Source: Eubacterium sp.
GTDB taxonomy: Bacteria > Bacillota > Clostridia > Oscillospirales > Acutalibacteraceae
Assembly: GCA_024696725.1 (NCBI GenBank)
Contig: JAILGO010000030.1
Span: 1-10,925 of the forward strand
Length of the DNA: 10,925 bases
Direction of reading: 5' to 3'
Under the pieces are notes generated by a model, which did no database searches, had not been told where the DNA came from, and saw nothing but the letters and a program-made list of their open reading frames with translations. The position numbers were made by a program, and so were the translations under genes. Shown here one piece after another: positions 1 to 6,019 of the stretch. How positions within the stretch are numbered: the first letter of the stretch is position 1; the number at the start of each line of letters is the position of its first letter.

Positions 1-2
1 TA

Positions 3-71
3 CAAAATAAACGGCTTATTGAAAACGGCACGGAAATGGATTATAATATAACAAAGGCGGTGATTATATGA
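3..71 (+). CDS. C-terminal tail of an unidentified upstream gene (partial)
   Basis: Reading frame 3 is open from the window edge and codes about 22 residues ending ...NITKAVII before TGA at 69-71. That stop overlaps the start codon of the GH4 gene as ATGA, the usual signature of translationally coupled genes in an operon. Frame 1 is also open for 16 codons, so the choice of frame rests mainly on the overlap. The fragment is too short to assign to a family. By position it would belong to the same sugar-catabolism operon as the GH4 enzyme and the PfkB kinase. Confidence 0.45.
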   Translation, partial: QNKRLIENGTEMDYNITKAVII

Positions 72-1432
72 AGCTTACAGTTATCGGCGGCGGCGGAGTT
101 CGCTCTATGTTTCTCGCTAAAAGCATCGCTCAGCGCGCTGCGGAGCTTAACATAGATAAGCTTGTATTTACGGATATTGATTTAAAGAAGCTTAACATTT
201 ACGGAAAAATGGCTAAAGAGGTGGCGGCGCGCCTATGTCCCGAGCTTGAATTCGAGCTTACTGACGACGCAGTAAACGCCGTTATCGACGCTGATTACGT
301 TATAACTACAATACGCGAGGGCGGAGACGGGATGAGGGTACGCGACGAGAGAATCGCGCTCTCACACGGAGTGCTCGGTCAGGAAACCACGGGCGCCGCA
401 GGTTTTTCTTTCGCTATGAGAAGCGTATACGCTTTAAAGGATTACTGCGAGCTTATAAAGAAATATGCGAAGCCCGACTGTAAAGTATTTAACTTTACAA
501 ATCCGGCGGGCGTTGTAAGCCAGACGCTCAGGGATATGGGGTATGATTTTACATACGGAATCTGTGATGCTCCGTCAGGTATGCTCAGAAGCTTTGCGCT
601 TCTCTACGGAGAGAATGAAAACGCCGCGAAGGGTGAAATCTACGGACTTAACCACCTGAGCTATTTCTATTCCGTTAAGATTAACGGGAAGGAAATGCTC
701 GGCGAAATCATAGATAACGACGAGGCGTACTCTAAAACCGATTTACGCTATTTCGACAAGAAGCTTTTAAAAGAGAGAAACGCGATACTAAACGAATATC
801 TCTATTATTTCTATTACCGTGAAAAAGCGGTAGCTAATATTCTTAAGGCTGACAAAACGCGCGGCGAGCAGATTTGTGAAATCAATGAAAAAATGACCGA
901 AGAGCTTTCGGGCATTGACGTCGAAGCGGATTTTGAAAAGGCGCTTAAAATATTCGAGCATTGGTACGGAATCAGAGAAAGTAATTATATGGCGAGCGAA
1001 ACGGGCGTTAAGCGCACGGAGCCGTGGCGCTTCGATATATACAGCAAGGACAGCGGCGGTTACGCGGGCGTTGCGCTTAAGTTCATAGAAATCGCGAACA
1101 GCGGCAAGAGCGACAGTATGATTCTATGTACGGCAAACAACGGCGCGATACCCACACTCAGAGACGACGACATAGTTGAAATCACCTGTGACATCACTAA
1201 AGACGGAGTTATACCTCACAAGGTGGAAAATCCCGACGAGCAGAGCCTTGAGCTTATACGCCGCGTTAAGATTTACGAGCGTCTTGCATCTAAAGCCATA
1301 AGAGAAAAAAGCATTCAGAGCGCCGTCGAAGCGCTTACGCTTCACCCTCTTGTTAATTCATATTCGCTTGCCGAAGAGCTCGTTACGGAATACCTCGGGC
1401 TTAACAGGGCTTACACATCGGACTGGAGGTAA
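68..1432 (+). CDS. Glycoside hydrolase family 4, 6-phospho-beta-glucosidase-like (NAD- and metal-dependent)
   Basis: A 454-residue cytoplasmic enzyme of the GH4 (LicH/CelF/BglT) type. GH4 enzymes cleave glycosides by an oxidation-elimination route that needs NAD and a divalent metal, usually on 6-phosphorylated sugars. Visible motifs in order are a Rossmann start with GGGG at residues 7-10, the family block DERIALSHGVLGQETTG at about 93-109, NFTNPAG at 142-148, GICDAP at 164-169 (Cys166 as metal ligand), and GLNHL at 193-197 (His196 as metal ligand). A tyrosine-rich EYLYYFYY segment at 243-250 probably holds the catalytic base. Length is normal for the family. The start is preceded by an AGGCGGTG ribosome binding site and overlaps the upstream stop. 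GH4 spans alpha and beta, phosphorylated and free substrates, so the exact sugar cannot be named. The kinase that follows may phosphorylate the released product. Confidence 0.88.
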   Translation: MKLTVIGGGGVRSMFLAKSIAQRAAELNIDKLVFTDIDLKKLNIYGKMAKEVAARLCPELEFELTDDAVNAVIDADYVITTIREGGDGMRVRDERIALSHGVLGQETTGAAGFSFAMRSVYALKDYCELIKKYAKPDCKVFNFTNPAGVVSQTLRDMGYDFTYGICDAPSGMLRSFALLYGENENAAKGEIYGLNHLSYFYSVKINGKEMLGEIIDNDEAYSKTDLRYFDKKLLKERNAILNEYLYYFYYREKAVANILKADKTRGEQICEINEKMTEELSGIDVEADFEKALKIFEHWYGIRESNYMASETGVKRTEPWRFDIYSKDSGGYAGVALKFIEIANSGKSDSMILCTANNGAIPTLRDDDIVEITCDITKDGVIPHKVENPDEQSLELIRRVKIYERLASKAIREKSIQSAVEALTLHPLVNSYSLAEELVTEYLGLNRAYTSDWR

Positions 1433-1434
1433 AT

Positions 1435-2337
1435 ATGTCGTTTATCGCAGGAGCAGGAAGCTTAAATATAGATTTACTTTACAGCGGTATGGAGCGCATA
1501 CCCGACGTCGGCGAGGAGCTTTTTTCAAAGGACTTTTCCATTCAGCTCGGCGGCGGCATCCCCGCAACGCTTATTAATCTTTCACGACTCGGTATAAAGA
1601 CGCGTCTTATTACTCAGCTCGGAGAGGACATGCTCTCGGGCTTTGCAAAAAACGAGCTTGAAAAGGCAGGCGCCGAATACCGTAACGTTTACTGCGGAAG
1701 CGGTATTCCGCTGACCGTTACAAGCGCGGTCATACTTGAAGACGACAGGACCTTTTTCAGCTACAGCGGTTACACGGAGCCCGACGGGAAGATGGAGGAC
1801 GAATTCTTCAATAATGCAAAGGGCGCGAAAATCGTACTTATGCAGGTCGGCGGATACCTCGACGTTTATAAGAAGCTCAGGGAGAACGGTAGTATTCTCG
1901 TTCTCGACACGGGCTGGGACGATAGTATGAGCTTTGAGACTTATTCGGATTATCTTGACATAGCCGACTACTACACGCCGAACAGAAAGGAAGCGCTTAA
2001 AATCACGGGAGCTTCAACGGTTGACGACGCGGCGGATATTCTTAAGAAATACTTTGACCGCGTAATCGTAAAGCTTGACCGCGACGGCTGTCTCGGCATC
2101 GACGGTGAAGAAAAATTTATCGTACCCGAAATCAGCGAATTCGTAAACGTTGACAGCACGGGAGCCGGCGACGCGTTTCTCGCGGGCTTATGCTACGGAA
2201 TATATCACGGTTTCTCGTTAAGAGAGTCGGTTCTCTACGGAAATATAACGGGAGGAAAAGCAGTTACGGCGGTAGGAGCGCTCGGCGCTTATCTTAACGA
2301 AAAAGAACTGCTCGAGGCAGCGGAAAGATACAAATAA
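1435..2337 (+). CDS. PfkB-family carbohydrate kinase
   Basis: A 300-residue ribokinase-like (PfkB) kinase that should transfer phosphate from ATP to a sugar or sugar-like substrate in the cytoplasm. It shows the N-terminal substrate-binding region with NID at 11-13 and the first signature around GGG (39-41), with the following INLSRLG helix. It also has the C-terminal signature DSTGAGDAF at 240-248, where Asp246 is the expected catalytic base and GAG forms the anion hole. Its ribosome binding site GGAGGT (1425-1430) lies in the last codons of the GH4 gene, and ATG follows that gene's stop by two bases, so the two are co-transcribed and probably translationally coupled. A role in phosphorylating the sugar freed by the GH4 enzyme is an inference. 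Ribose, fructose, tagatose-6-phosphate and 2-keto-3-deoxygluconate kinases share this fold and cannot be separated here. The gene ends at a strong terminator. Confidence 0.9.
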   Translation: MSFIAGAGSLNIDLLYSGMERIPDVGEELFSKDFSIQLGGGIPATLINLSRLGIKTRLITQLGEDMLSGFAKNELEKAGAEYRNVYCGSGIPLTVTSAVILEDDRTFFSYSGYTEPDGKMEDEFFNNAKGAKIVLMQVGGYLDVYKKLRENGSILVLDTGWDDSMSFETYSDYLDIADYYTPNRKEALKITGASTVDDAADILKKYFDRVIVKLDRDGCLGIDGEEKFIVPEISEFVNVDSTGAGDAFLAGLCYGIYHGFSLRESVLYGNITGGKAVTAVGALGAYLNEKELLEAAERYK

Positions 2338-2362
2338 AAAAGGACGGCAAGCCGTCCTTTTT
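2337..2362. terminator. Bidirectional intrinsic terminator between convergent operons
   Basis: A perfect inverted repeat, AAAAAGGACGGC then GCCGTCCTTTTT, with an effective four-base loop CAAG. The A-tract and T-tract flank the GC stem symmetrically, so both transcripts get a stem followed by a U-run. It sits directly after the kinase stop (2335-2337) and one base from the cdaR stop (2364-2366), and so ends both operons. Confidence 0.93.
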
Positions 2363-2363
2363 A

Positions 2364-3626
2364 TTATACATTTGCGGTATATTCTCCGTATACCCACGCA
2401 GATTTACTGTTAACCGACATTTCAAGCGGATATTCGCCGTTATCGCGTTTTTCGCTTATATCACACTTGATTTTCAGGTCTGACGCGGAAATCTTCGTAC
2501 CTTTCGGCGCGATAATTATCGCCGTGGTTTTACTTAATTCTTTAACCTCTTCGTTTCCGCTTCCGCCGACTATCTCAATGTTATCCTTATTAATTCCGAC
2601 GACGGTTTTTTCATATTTCTTGTCGTCGAGCGTAACCTTTACGTTAACCGATTCGGGAGTTCCCTTAACGGGAGTAAAGCCCTGAGCGTCGGCAAGGGAG
2701 AAATTAAAGGAATTCGTTCCGAGAGTTATTTCGTTAAAGCTTATTCTTCCGACAACCGCCGATTTAACCTCCGCGCTTTCAAGCACGCCCGCTTTAATGC
2801 TCGATACCGAATAGCTTACCTTATAGTCGTTCTTTTTCAATACGCTCGGCACGTTATCAAACGCGACCTCGACGGGAAGCACGGTTTCCTTTAAAACGGG
2901 AAGCGTAACGGAAACGGTTTTAAGCGAAGCGGAATTATCGCTTTCGGACACCACGGAAAGATATCCCTGTTCTATTCCGCTGCCGTTAAGATTAAGCGTA
3001 CACTCGTCGTTATACGGCTCGGTAAGCTTTGAGCTTTCGTCAAAATTAATATCCACGTCAACGCTTTCAATTTTATCGACGTAGGTTGTAGGACCGATAA
3101 TAACGACCTTATCATCGCTTAAAAGAGGCTCGCCGAAGAAATAGCCGTCGGCAACCGCGTTTTTGTCATAATTAAGCTCAAGGTCGAAGGTTTTCGTTTC
3201 TTCAACGTCAAAGTATGCGTCGACCGACGCGGGATAAGTTGAAGTAACGGTAAAGTCCTTATTCTTTGATTTATTACTTACGAGAATCGGAACAGACTGC
3301 TCCCCTGCTCTGTTGACGTTACTTGTATCGAAAACGATTTTTAAATCGTCCGCAGTAACCTGACCGACTATATACTTAGCGCCGCTTACGGTAACCCTCA
3401 TCTCTACGGAATCCTTAAGCGTATAATACTTCATTCCGACCTGCTCGGAAAGACTGTCGCTCAAAGAAATCGGAACGTCGACCGTAAAGGTTCTCGTTTC
3501 GTCCGTACCGATATTCAGCGAGGTAATTATCCAGACGATAACCGCAAGTATAAGAACGAACGCCATAAGTGATTTATCGTTATTTATTACGCGTCTTAAA
3601 AAGACGGAGTTTTTCTTTTTATTCAT
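2364..3626 (-). CDS. cdaR: YbbR-domain protein, membrane-anchored regulator of CdaA
   Basis: A 420-residue protein with a short basic N-terminus, one transmembrane helix at about 19-37, and a long extracytoplasmic part. That part is built of repeated beta-rich YbbR-like domains, three or four by eye, covering roughly 40-125, 130-215, 225-320 and 325-420. This is the architecture of CdaR, which binds and modulates the diadenylate cyclase CdaA in Firmicutes. The start codon overlaps the cdaA stop by one base (TAATG). An AAGGAGG ribosome binding site lies in the end of cdaA, so the two should be made together. In Bacillus and Listeria glmM follows cdaR, but here the operon ends right after cdaR at a shared terminator. 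The domain repeats diverge in sequence, as is usual for this family. Confidence 0.9.
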   Translation of the reverse strand: MNKKKNSVFLRRVINNDKSLMAFVLILAVIVWIITSLNIGTDETRTFTVDVPISLSDSLSEQVGMKYYTLKDSVEMRVTVSGAKYIVGQVTADDLKIVFDTSNVNRAGEQSVPILVSNKSKNKDFTVTSTYPASVDAYFDVEETKTFDLELNYDKNAVADGYFFGEPLLSDDKVVIIGPTTYVDKIESVDVDINFDESSKLTEPYNDECTLNLNGSGIEQGYLSVVSESDNSASLKTVSVTLPVLKETVLPVEVAFDNVPSVLKKNDYKVSYSVSSIKAGVLESAEVKSAVVGRISFNEITLGTNSFNFSLADAQGFTPVKGTPESVNVKVTLDDKKYEKTVVGINKDNIEIVGGSGNEEVKELSKTTAIIIAPKGTKISASDLKIKCDISEKRDNGEYPLEMSVNSKSAWVYGEYTANV

Positions 3627-4552
3627 TACTTTTTAAACCTCCTTGCAAATTTTTTAATGAAGGAGGAGTCCTCAGCGTATTCGTTAGGAATAAACGCATT
3701 AATAAGAATGTCGCGAAGCACGCCGCTTGAAATATCCTGTGTTAAATTGCCGTTAGACGCAATACTGATATTTCCCGTTTCCTCGCTTACTACAACTACT
3801 ATAGCGTCGCTTTGCTGAGTAATGCCGATAGCGGCTCTGTGTCTCGTACCGAGCGACGAGGATATATCGGTATCCCTTGTAAGAGGAAGAATGCAGCCGG
3901 CGGCATAAGCTCTCGCGTCTCTGATAATAAGAGCGCCGTCGTGCATCGGTGCCTTCGGGAAGAAAATATTTTCCACAAGCTCCTTAGTGGTCTTAGCGTT
4001 TATAACCGTTCCGCTTTCGGTAACGTCGCCGAGAAGCGTTTCGTTTTCAAATACGATAAGCGCGCCCGTTTTACTGTCAGCCATATCGCCGCACGCCTTA
4101 CAAACCGCGTCGATACATCTGTTCATTTCGCTTATCTCAACGCCCTTACCCGAATTGAGTATTTTAACAATCGGGTTTTTAGCGCCGACCTTACCCATTT
4201 CCTCAAGCACGTTACGAAGCTCGGGCGCAAAGAGAATTACGAGAATAACGAGGATATTACCGAACACTGCCCTCAGAATATAGCTTGAAGCGCTCATTCC
4301 GAGGAAGGTTACAAGAAAGTACAACGCTGCTATAAAGATAATACCCTTAACAAGCTGCATAGCTCTCGTATCGCGGATAATACGGATAATAACGAAAAGC
4401 ATTGCCGCAACGAATATTATATCTATTAAATCTATGAATTTAAATGAACTGAAAAGCCCGCGAATCTGATTAAAAATATCGACTACGGAATTACCGAGAT
4501 TTTTAAAGTACCTGAAACGCAGCGCCAAGTTTAAAAATTCCGAATAAAACAT
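3626..4552 (-). CDS. cdaA: Diadenylate cyclase CdaA (DisA_N/DAC domain)
   Basis: Membrane diadenylate cyclase that makes cyclic di-AMP from two ATP. In Firmicutes c-di-AMP controls potassium and osmolyte uptake and envelope homeostasis. Three transmembrane helices lie at about 39-59, 65-85 and 91-112, followed by the cytoplasmic DAC domain with the catalytic motifs DGA (205-207) and RHR (237-239). The longest frame begins at a TTG at 4573, but no ribosome binding site precedes it. The ATG at 4552 has GGAAG six bases upstream and gives 308 residues, so I prefer it. Even then the protein has about 38 residues before helix 1, more than the roughly 10 in Bacillus CdaA. It overlaps cdaR by one base. 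The 70-base gap upstream is AT-rich and may carry its promoter, although no convincing -35 box is visible. Confidence 0.93.
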   Translation of the reverse strand: MFYSEFLNLALRFRYFKNLGNSVVDIFNQIRGLFSSFKFIDLIDIIFVAAMLFVIIRIIRDTRAMQLVKGIIFIAALYFLVTFLGMSASSYILRAVFGNILVILVILFAPELRNVLEEMGKVGAKNPIVKILNSGKGVEISEMNRCIDAVCKACGDMADSKTGALIVFENETLLGDVTESGTVINAKTTKELVENIFFPKAPMHDGALIIRDARAYAAGCILPLTRDTDISSSLGTRHRAAIGITQQSDAIVVVVSEETGNISIASNGNLTQDISSGVLRDILINAFIPNEYAEDSSFIKKFARRFKK

Positions 4553-4595
4553 TCTATACTTCCAACCTAACAAAAAATTCTAATATAATAATATC

Positions 4596-4626
4596 ATAAA
4601 ATCAGTATAAAATAAAGTGATTTTAT
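4596..4626. repeat. AT-rich inverted repeat over the aminotransferase stop codon
   Basis: ATAAAATCA (4596-4604) and TGATTTTAT (4618-4626) are perfect 9-base arms separated by 13 bases, and the stop codon of the cysteine desulfurase-like gene (4623-4625) lies in one arm. It could act as a weak 3' end or mRNA-stabilising hairpin before cdaA. The stem has only two G-C pairs and no clean U-run, so terminator activity is doubtful. Confidence 0.3.
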
Positions 4627-5753
4627 AACTTTTTTACAAGTTTAATAAATCTGTAACATTCACTTTTAGTATTAAAGCAGCCCATGCTTACTCTTACGGT
4701 ACCGCCGTCAAGGGTATTAAAATGCCTGTGAGCGAGAGGAGCGCAGTGATATCCCGCTCTAACGCATACGCCGTTTTCGGCAAGGTACGCGGCTACGCTT
4801 TCACTTGACATTCCCTTAATATTGAAGGACAGCACGGGAAGCATTTCGAAGCTTTTCGGCACGGGAGTATAAAGCACGGCTTTCTCCGTTTCCGCTAAAG
4901 AGCGGTATACAATTTCGATTAGTTCGGTTTCGCGGTTCAATACTGACGGCGCGCCTAACGAGTTAATATATTTTATTCCTGCTCCGAGTCCGATTATTCC
5001 GGGATTATTCAGCGTTCCCGCTTCAAAACGCTCGGGCGGCTCAACGGGCATTTTATAAGAGAGCGAGCGGTTTCCCGTTCCGCCCTCGGTAAGAGGTTCA
5101 AGCCTTACTCCCTTTTTCATTATAAAAAATCCCGTACCCATAGGACCCATAAGGCATTTATGACCCGGAGCGCAGAGAATATCAATATTATCGTCATTAA
5201 GATTCAGGGGATATATTCCCGCGCCCTGAGCGGCGTCTACTATAAATCGGATTCCTCTTTTTTTACAAAGCGCTCCGATTTCCCTTACGGGCAGAATTAC
5301 GCCGAACACGTTGCTTGCGAGAGTACAGACGACAAGCGTGGTATTCCTTTTTATTGCCTTTTCAAAGCTTGCGAGCGTTTCTTCGGGATTGAAGCAGAAC
5401 GGGGCTACGGAGTAATCTGCGATTAAGCTGTCGCTGAGCTTTTCAACCACGCGCGCGACGCTGTTATGCTCAAGCGAGGAAATAACGATATGCTCTCCGC
5501 TTTTCACGCTGCCTTTTATCGCACAGTTAAGCGCCTCGGTACAGTTTTTCGTAAAGACAACGTTTTCCGCGTCCGCGCCGAACATTACCGCAAGCTGCTC
5601 TCTTACCGCATAAATTTTATCGGCGGCGCGAAGAGACGCTTTATATCATCCCCGTCCGCTGTTAAATGAATACAAACGCTGGGAAAGCATAACGCTTCGT
5701 CGTACCGACAGCGGCTTAGGATATGAAACGGCGCTGTTATCAAGATAAATCAA
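4623..5753 (-). CDS. Cysteine desulfurase-like class V aminotransferase with in-frame UGA at codon 36 (candidate selenoprotein)
   Basis: A PLP enzyme related to cysteine desulfurases and selenocysteine lyases, which release S or Se from (seleno)cysteine. The full frame is 376 residues, the usual family length. It begins at TTG 5753 as MIYLDNSA, the family start, and contains NSGRG-x-Y at 31-37, His96, VDAAQ with Asp173, GHK with the PLP lysine Lys199, and RAGYHCAPLAH with the probable catalytic Cys337. Codon 36 is TGA, so a conventional caller would start at ATG 5585 and lose 56 conserved residues. Similarity continues on both sides of the TGA with no frameshift. TTG is the only start that keeps the LDN motif, because an in-frame TAA lies two codons upstream. 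It overlaps the DUF3343 stop as TTGA, so translation is probably coupled; only a weak GGTG precedes it. Residue 36 is often glycine in relatives as I recall, and GGA-to-TGA is a single change, so a nonsense mutation or sequencing error remains possible. Confidence 0.75.
5599..5636 (-). promoter_or_regulatory. Candidate bacterial SECIS stem-loop downstream of the in-frame UGA
   Basis: In the mRNA (minus strand), the UGA at 5648-5646 is followed nine bases later by a stem-loop. UCUCUU (5636-5631) pairs with AAGAGA (5604-5599). Past a three-base bulge, GCCGC (5627-5623) pairs with GCGGU (5609-5605), with one G-U pair. The 13-base apical loop 5622-5610 has G as its second base, and 23 bases separate the UGA from the loop. 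These values match what I recall of the bacterial SECIS model: short upper stem, small loop with an early G, and roughly 16-37 bases of spacing. The hairpin lies in coding sequence, so chance pairing is possible, and no energy was computed. Confidence 0.45.
5646..5648 (-). other. In-frame TGA, possible selenocysteine codon
   Basis: This TGA is codon 36 of the frame that runs from TTG 5753 to TAA 4623. It sits between NSGRG and YKAS, in the loop that aligns with the HRGIH segment of SufS near the active site. It is in the same frame as the downstream PLP-enzyme coding sequence and is the only stop in that frame over 376 codons. Readings are selenocysteine, a nonsense mutation, or a base-call error. 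Confidence 0.55.
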
Positions 5754-5968
5754 ATCTTATCAACACCGAAATATTCTATATTATTCTCCTTAAGGGCTGA
5801 GAGCGCATTATTAAGGCTTTTACCGTCTACCCTTACCGTATAACCGCAGCCCTCGCTTTTATTCGGATTTGAGATACGGGAAATACTGCTTTTAATATTA
5901 TATCGGTCAAGAATATATACCGAACGGCGGGCGCGCGTTACCGTACCCACCTTTATTTCATAATACAT
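5750..5968 (-). CDS. DUF3343 small protein, putative Se/S carrier-like
   Basis: A 72-residue protein recognisable as DUF3343, labelled in Pfam as putative Se/S carrier protein-like. It opens with a beta strand MYYEIKVGTV, then a basic helix, and carries the family's EGCGY segment at 39-43 with its single cysteine Cys41, the likely S/Se-bearing residue. It closes with a helix and a strand (NIEYFGV). ATG 5968 is preferred because AGAGG lies eight bases upstream. An in-frame GTG at 5977 sits inside that ribosome binding site. The gene ends in TGA that overlaps the TTG start of the cysteine desulfurase-like gene, so the two are translationally coupled. A carrier that accepts sulfur or selenium from its neighbour is a family- and context-based inference; the function is not experimentally established to my knowledge. 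Its ribosome binding site lies in the second arm of a strong hairpin. Confidence 0.8.
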   Translation of the reverse strand: MYYEIKVGTVTRARRSVYILDRYNIKSSISRISNPNKSEGCGYTVRVDGKSLNNALSALKENNIEYFGVDKI

Positions 5969-5974
5969 AAATAA

Positions 5975-6005
5975 CACCTCTTTCTATTTTATGCAGAAAG
6001 AGGTG
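5975..6005 (-). promoter_or_regulatory. Hairpin that can sequester the DUF3343 ribosome binding site
   Basis: In the minus-strand transcript CACCTCTTTCT (6005-5995) and AGAAAGAGGTG (5985-5975) form a perfect 11-bp stem with a nine-base loop. The second arm contains the AGAGG ribosome binding site of DUF3343, and the sequence after the stem, TTATTT, runs into its ATG. The element follows the DUF308 stop by 14 bases. It could be a weak terminator for the membrane-protein gene, a translational switch on the DUF3343/aminotransferase pair, or both. The first arm resembles the 16S rRNA 3' tail simply because it is complementary to a ribosome binding site. Confidence 0.6.
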
Positions 6006-6019
6006 CTTTAGCTATTGAG

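Noticed and set aside
3812..4288. 158-residue plus-strand open frame antisense to cdaA
   Set aside because: It lies fully inside cdaA, has no family resemblance or clear ribosome binding site, and is explained as a shadow of the strongly supported opposite-strand gene.
4553..4622. Promoter of cdaA
   Set aside because: TATTAT/TATATT -10-like strings occur on the minus strand, but in such AT-rich DNA they are expected by chance and I found no matching -35 box at 16-18 bases.
4623..5585. A genuine short 320-residue enzyme starting at ATG 5585
   Set aside because: It would lack the LDN motif and the GRG loop of the PLP fold, and the missing part is present in the same frame directly upstream. 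ATG 5585 is an internal methionine in a conserved helix with no good ribosome binding site.
4623..5753. UGA reassigned genome-wide (Trp as in code 4, or Gly as in code 25)
   Set aside because: TGA is a clean stop for the DUF3343 gene right next door, where readthrough would run into an overlapping frame. Trp is TGG and Gly is GGN throughout the other genes, so general reassignment is not supported.
5995..6005. Fragment of 16S rRNA 3' tail (CACCTCTTTCT)
   Set aside because: The likeness follows from being the complement of a ribosome binding site in a hairpin. It lacks one C of the true tail and has no other rRNA sequence around it.
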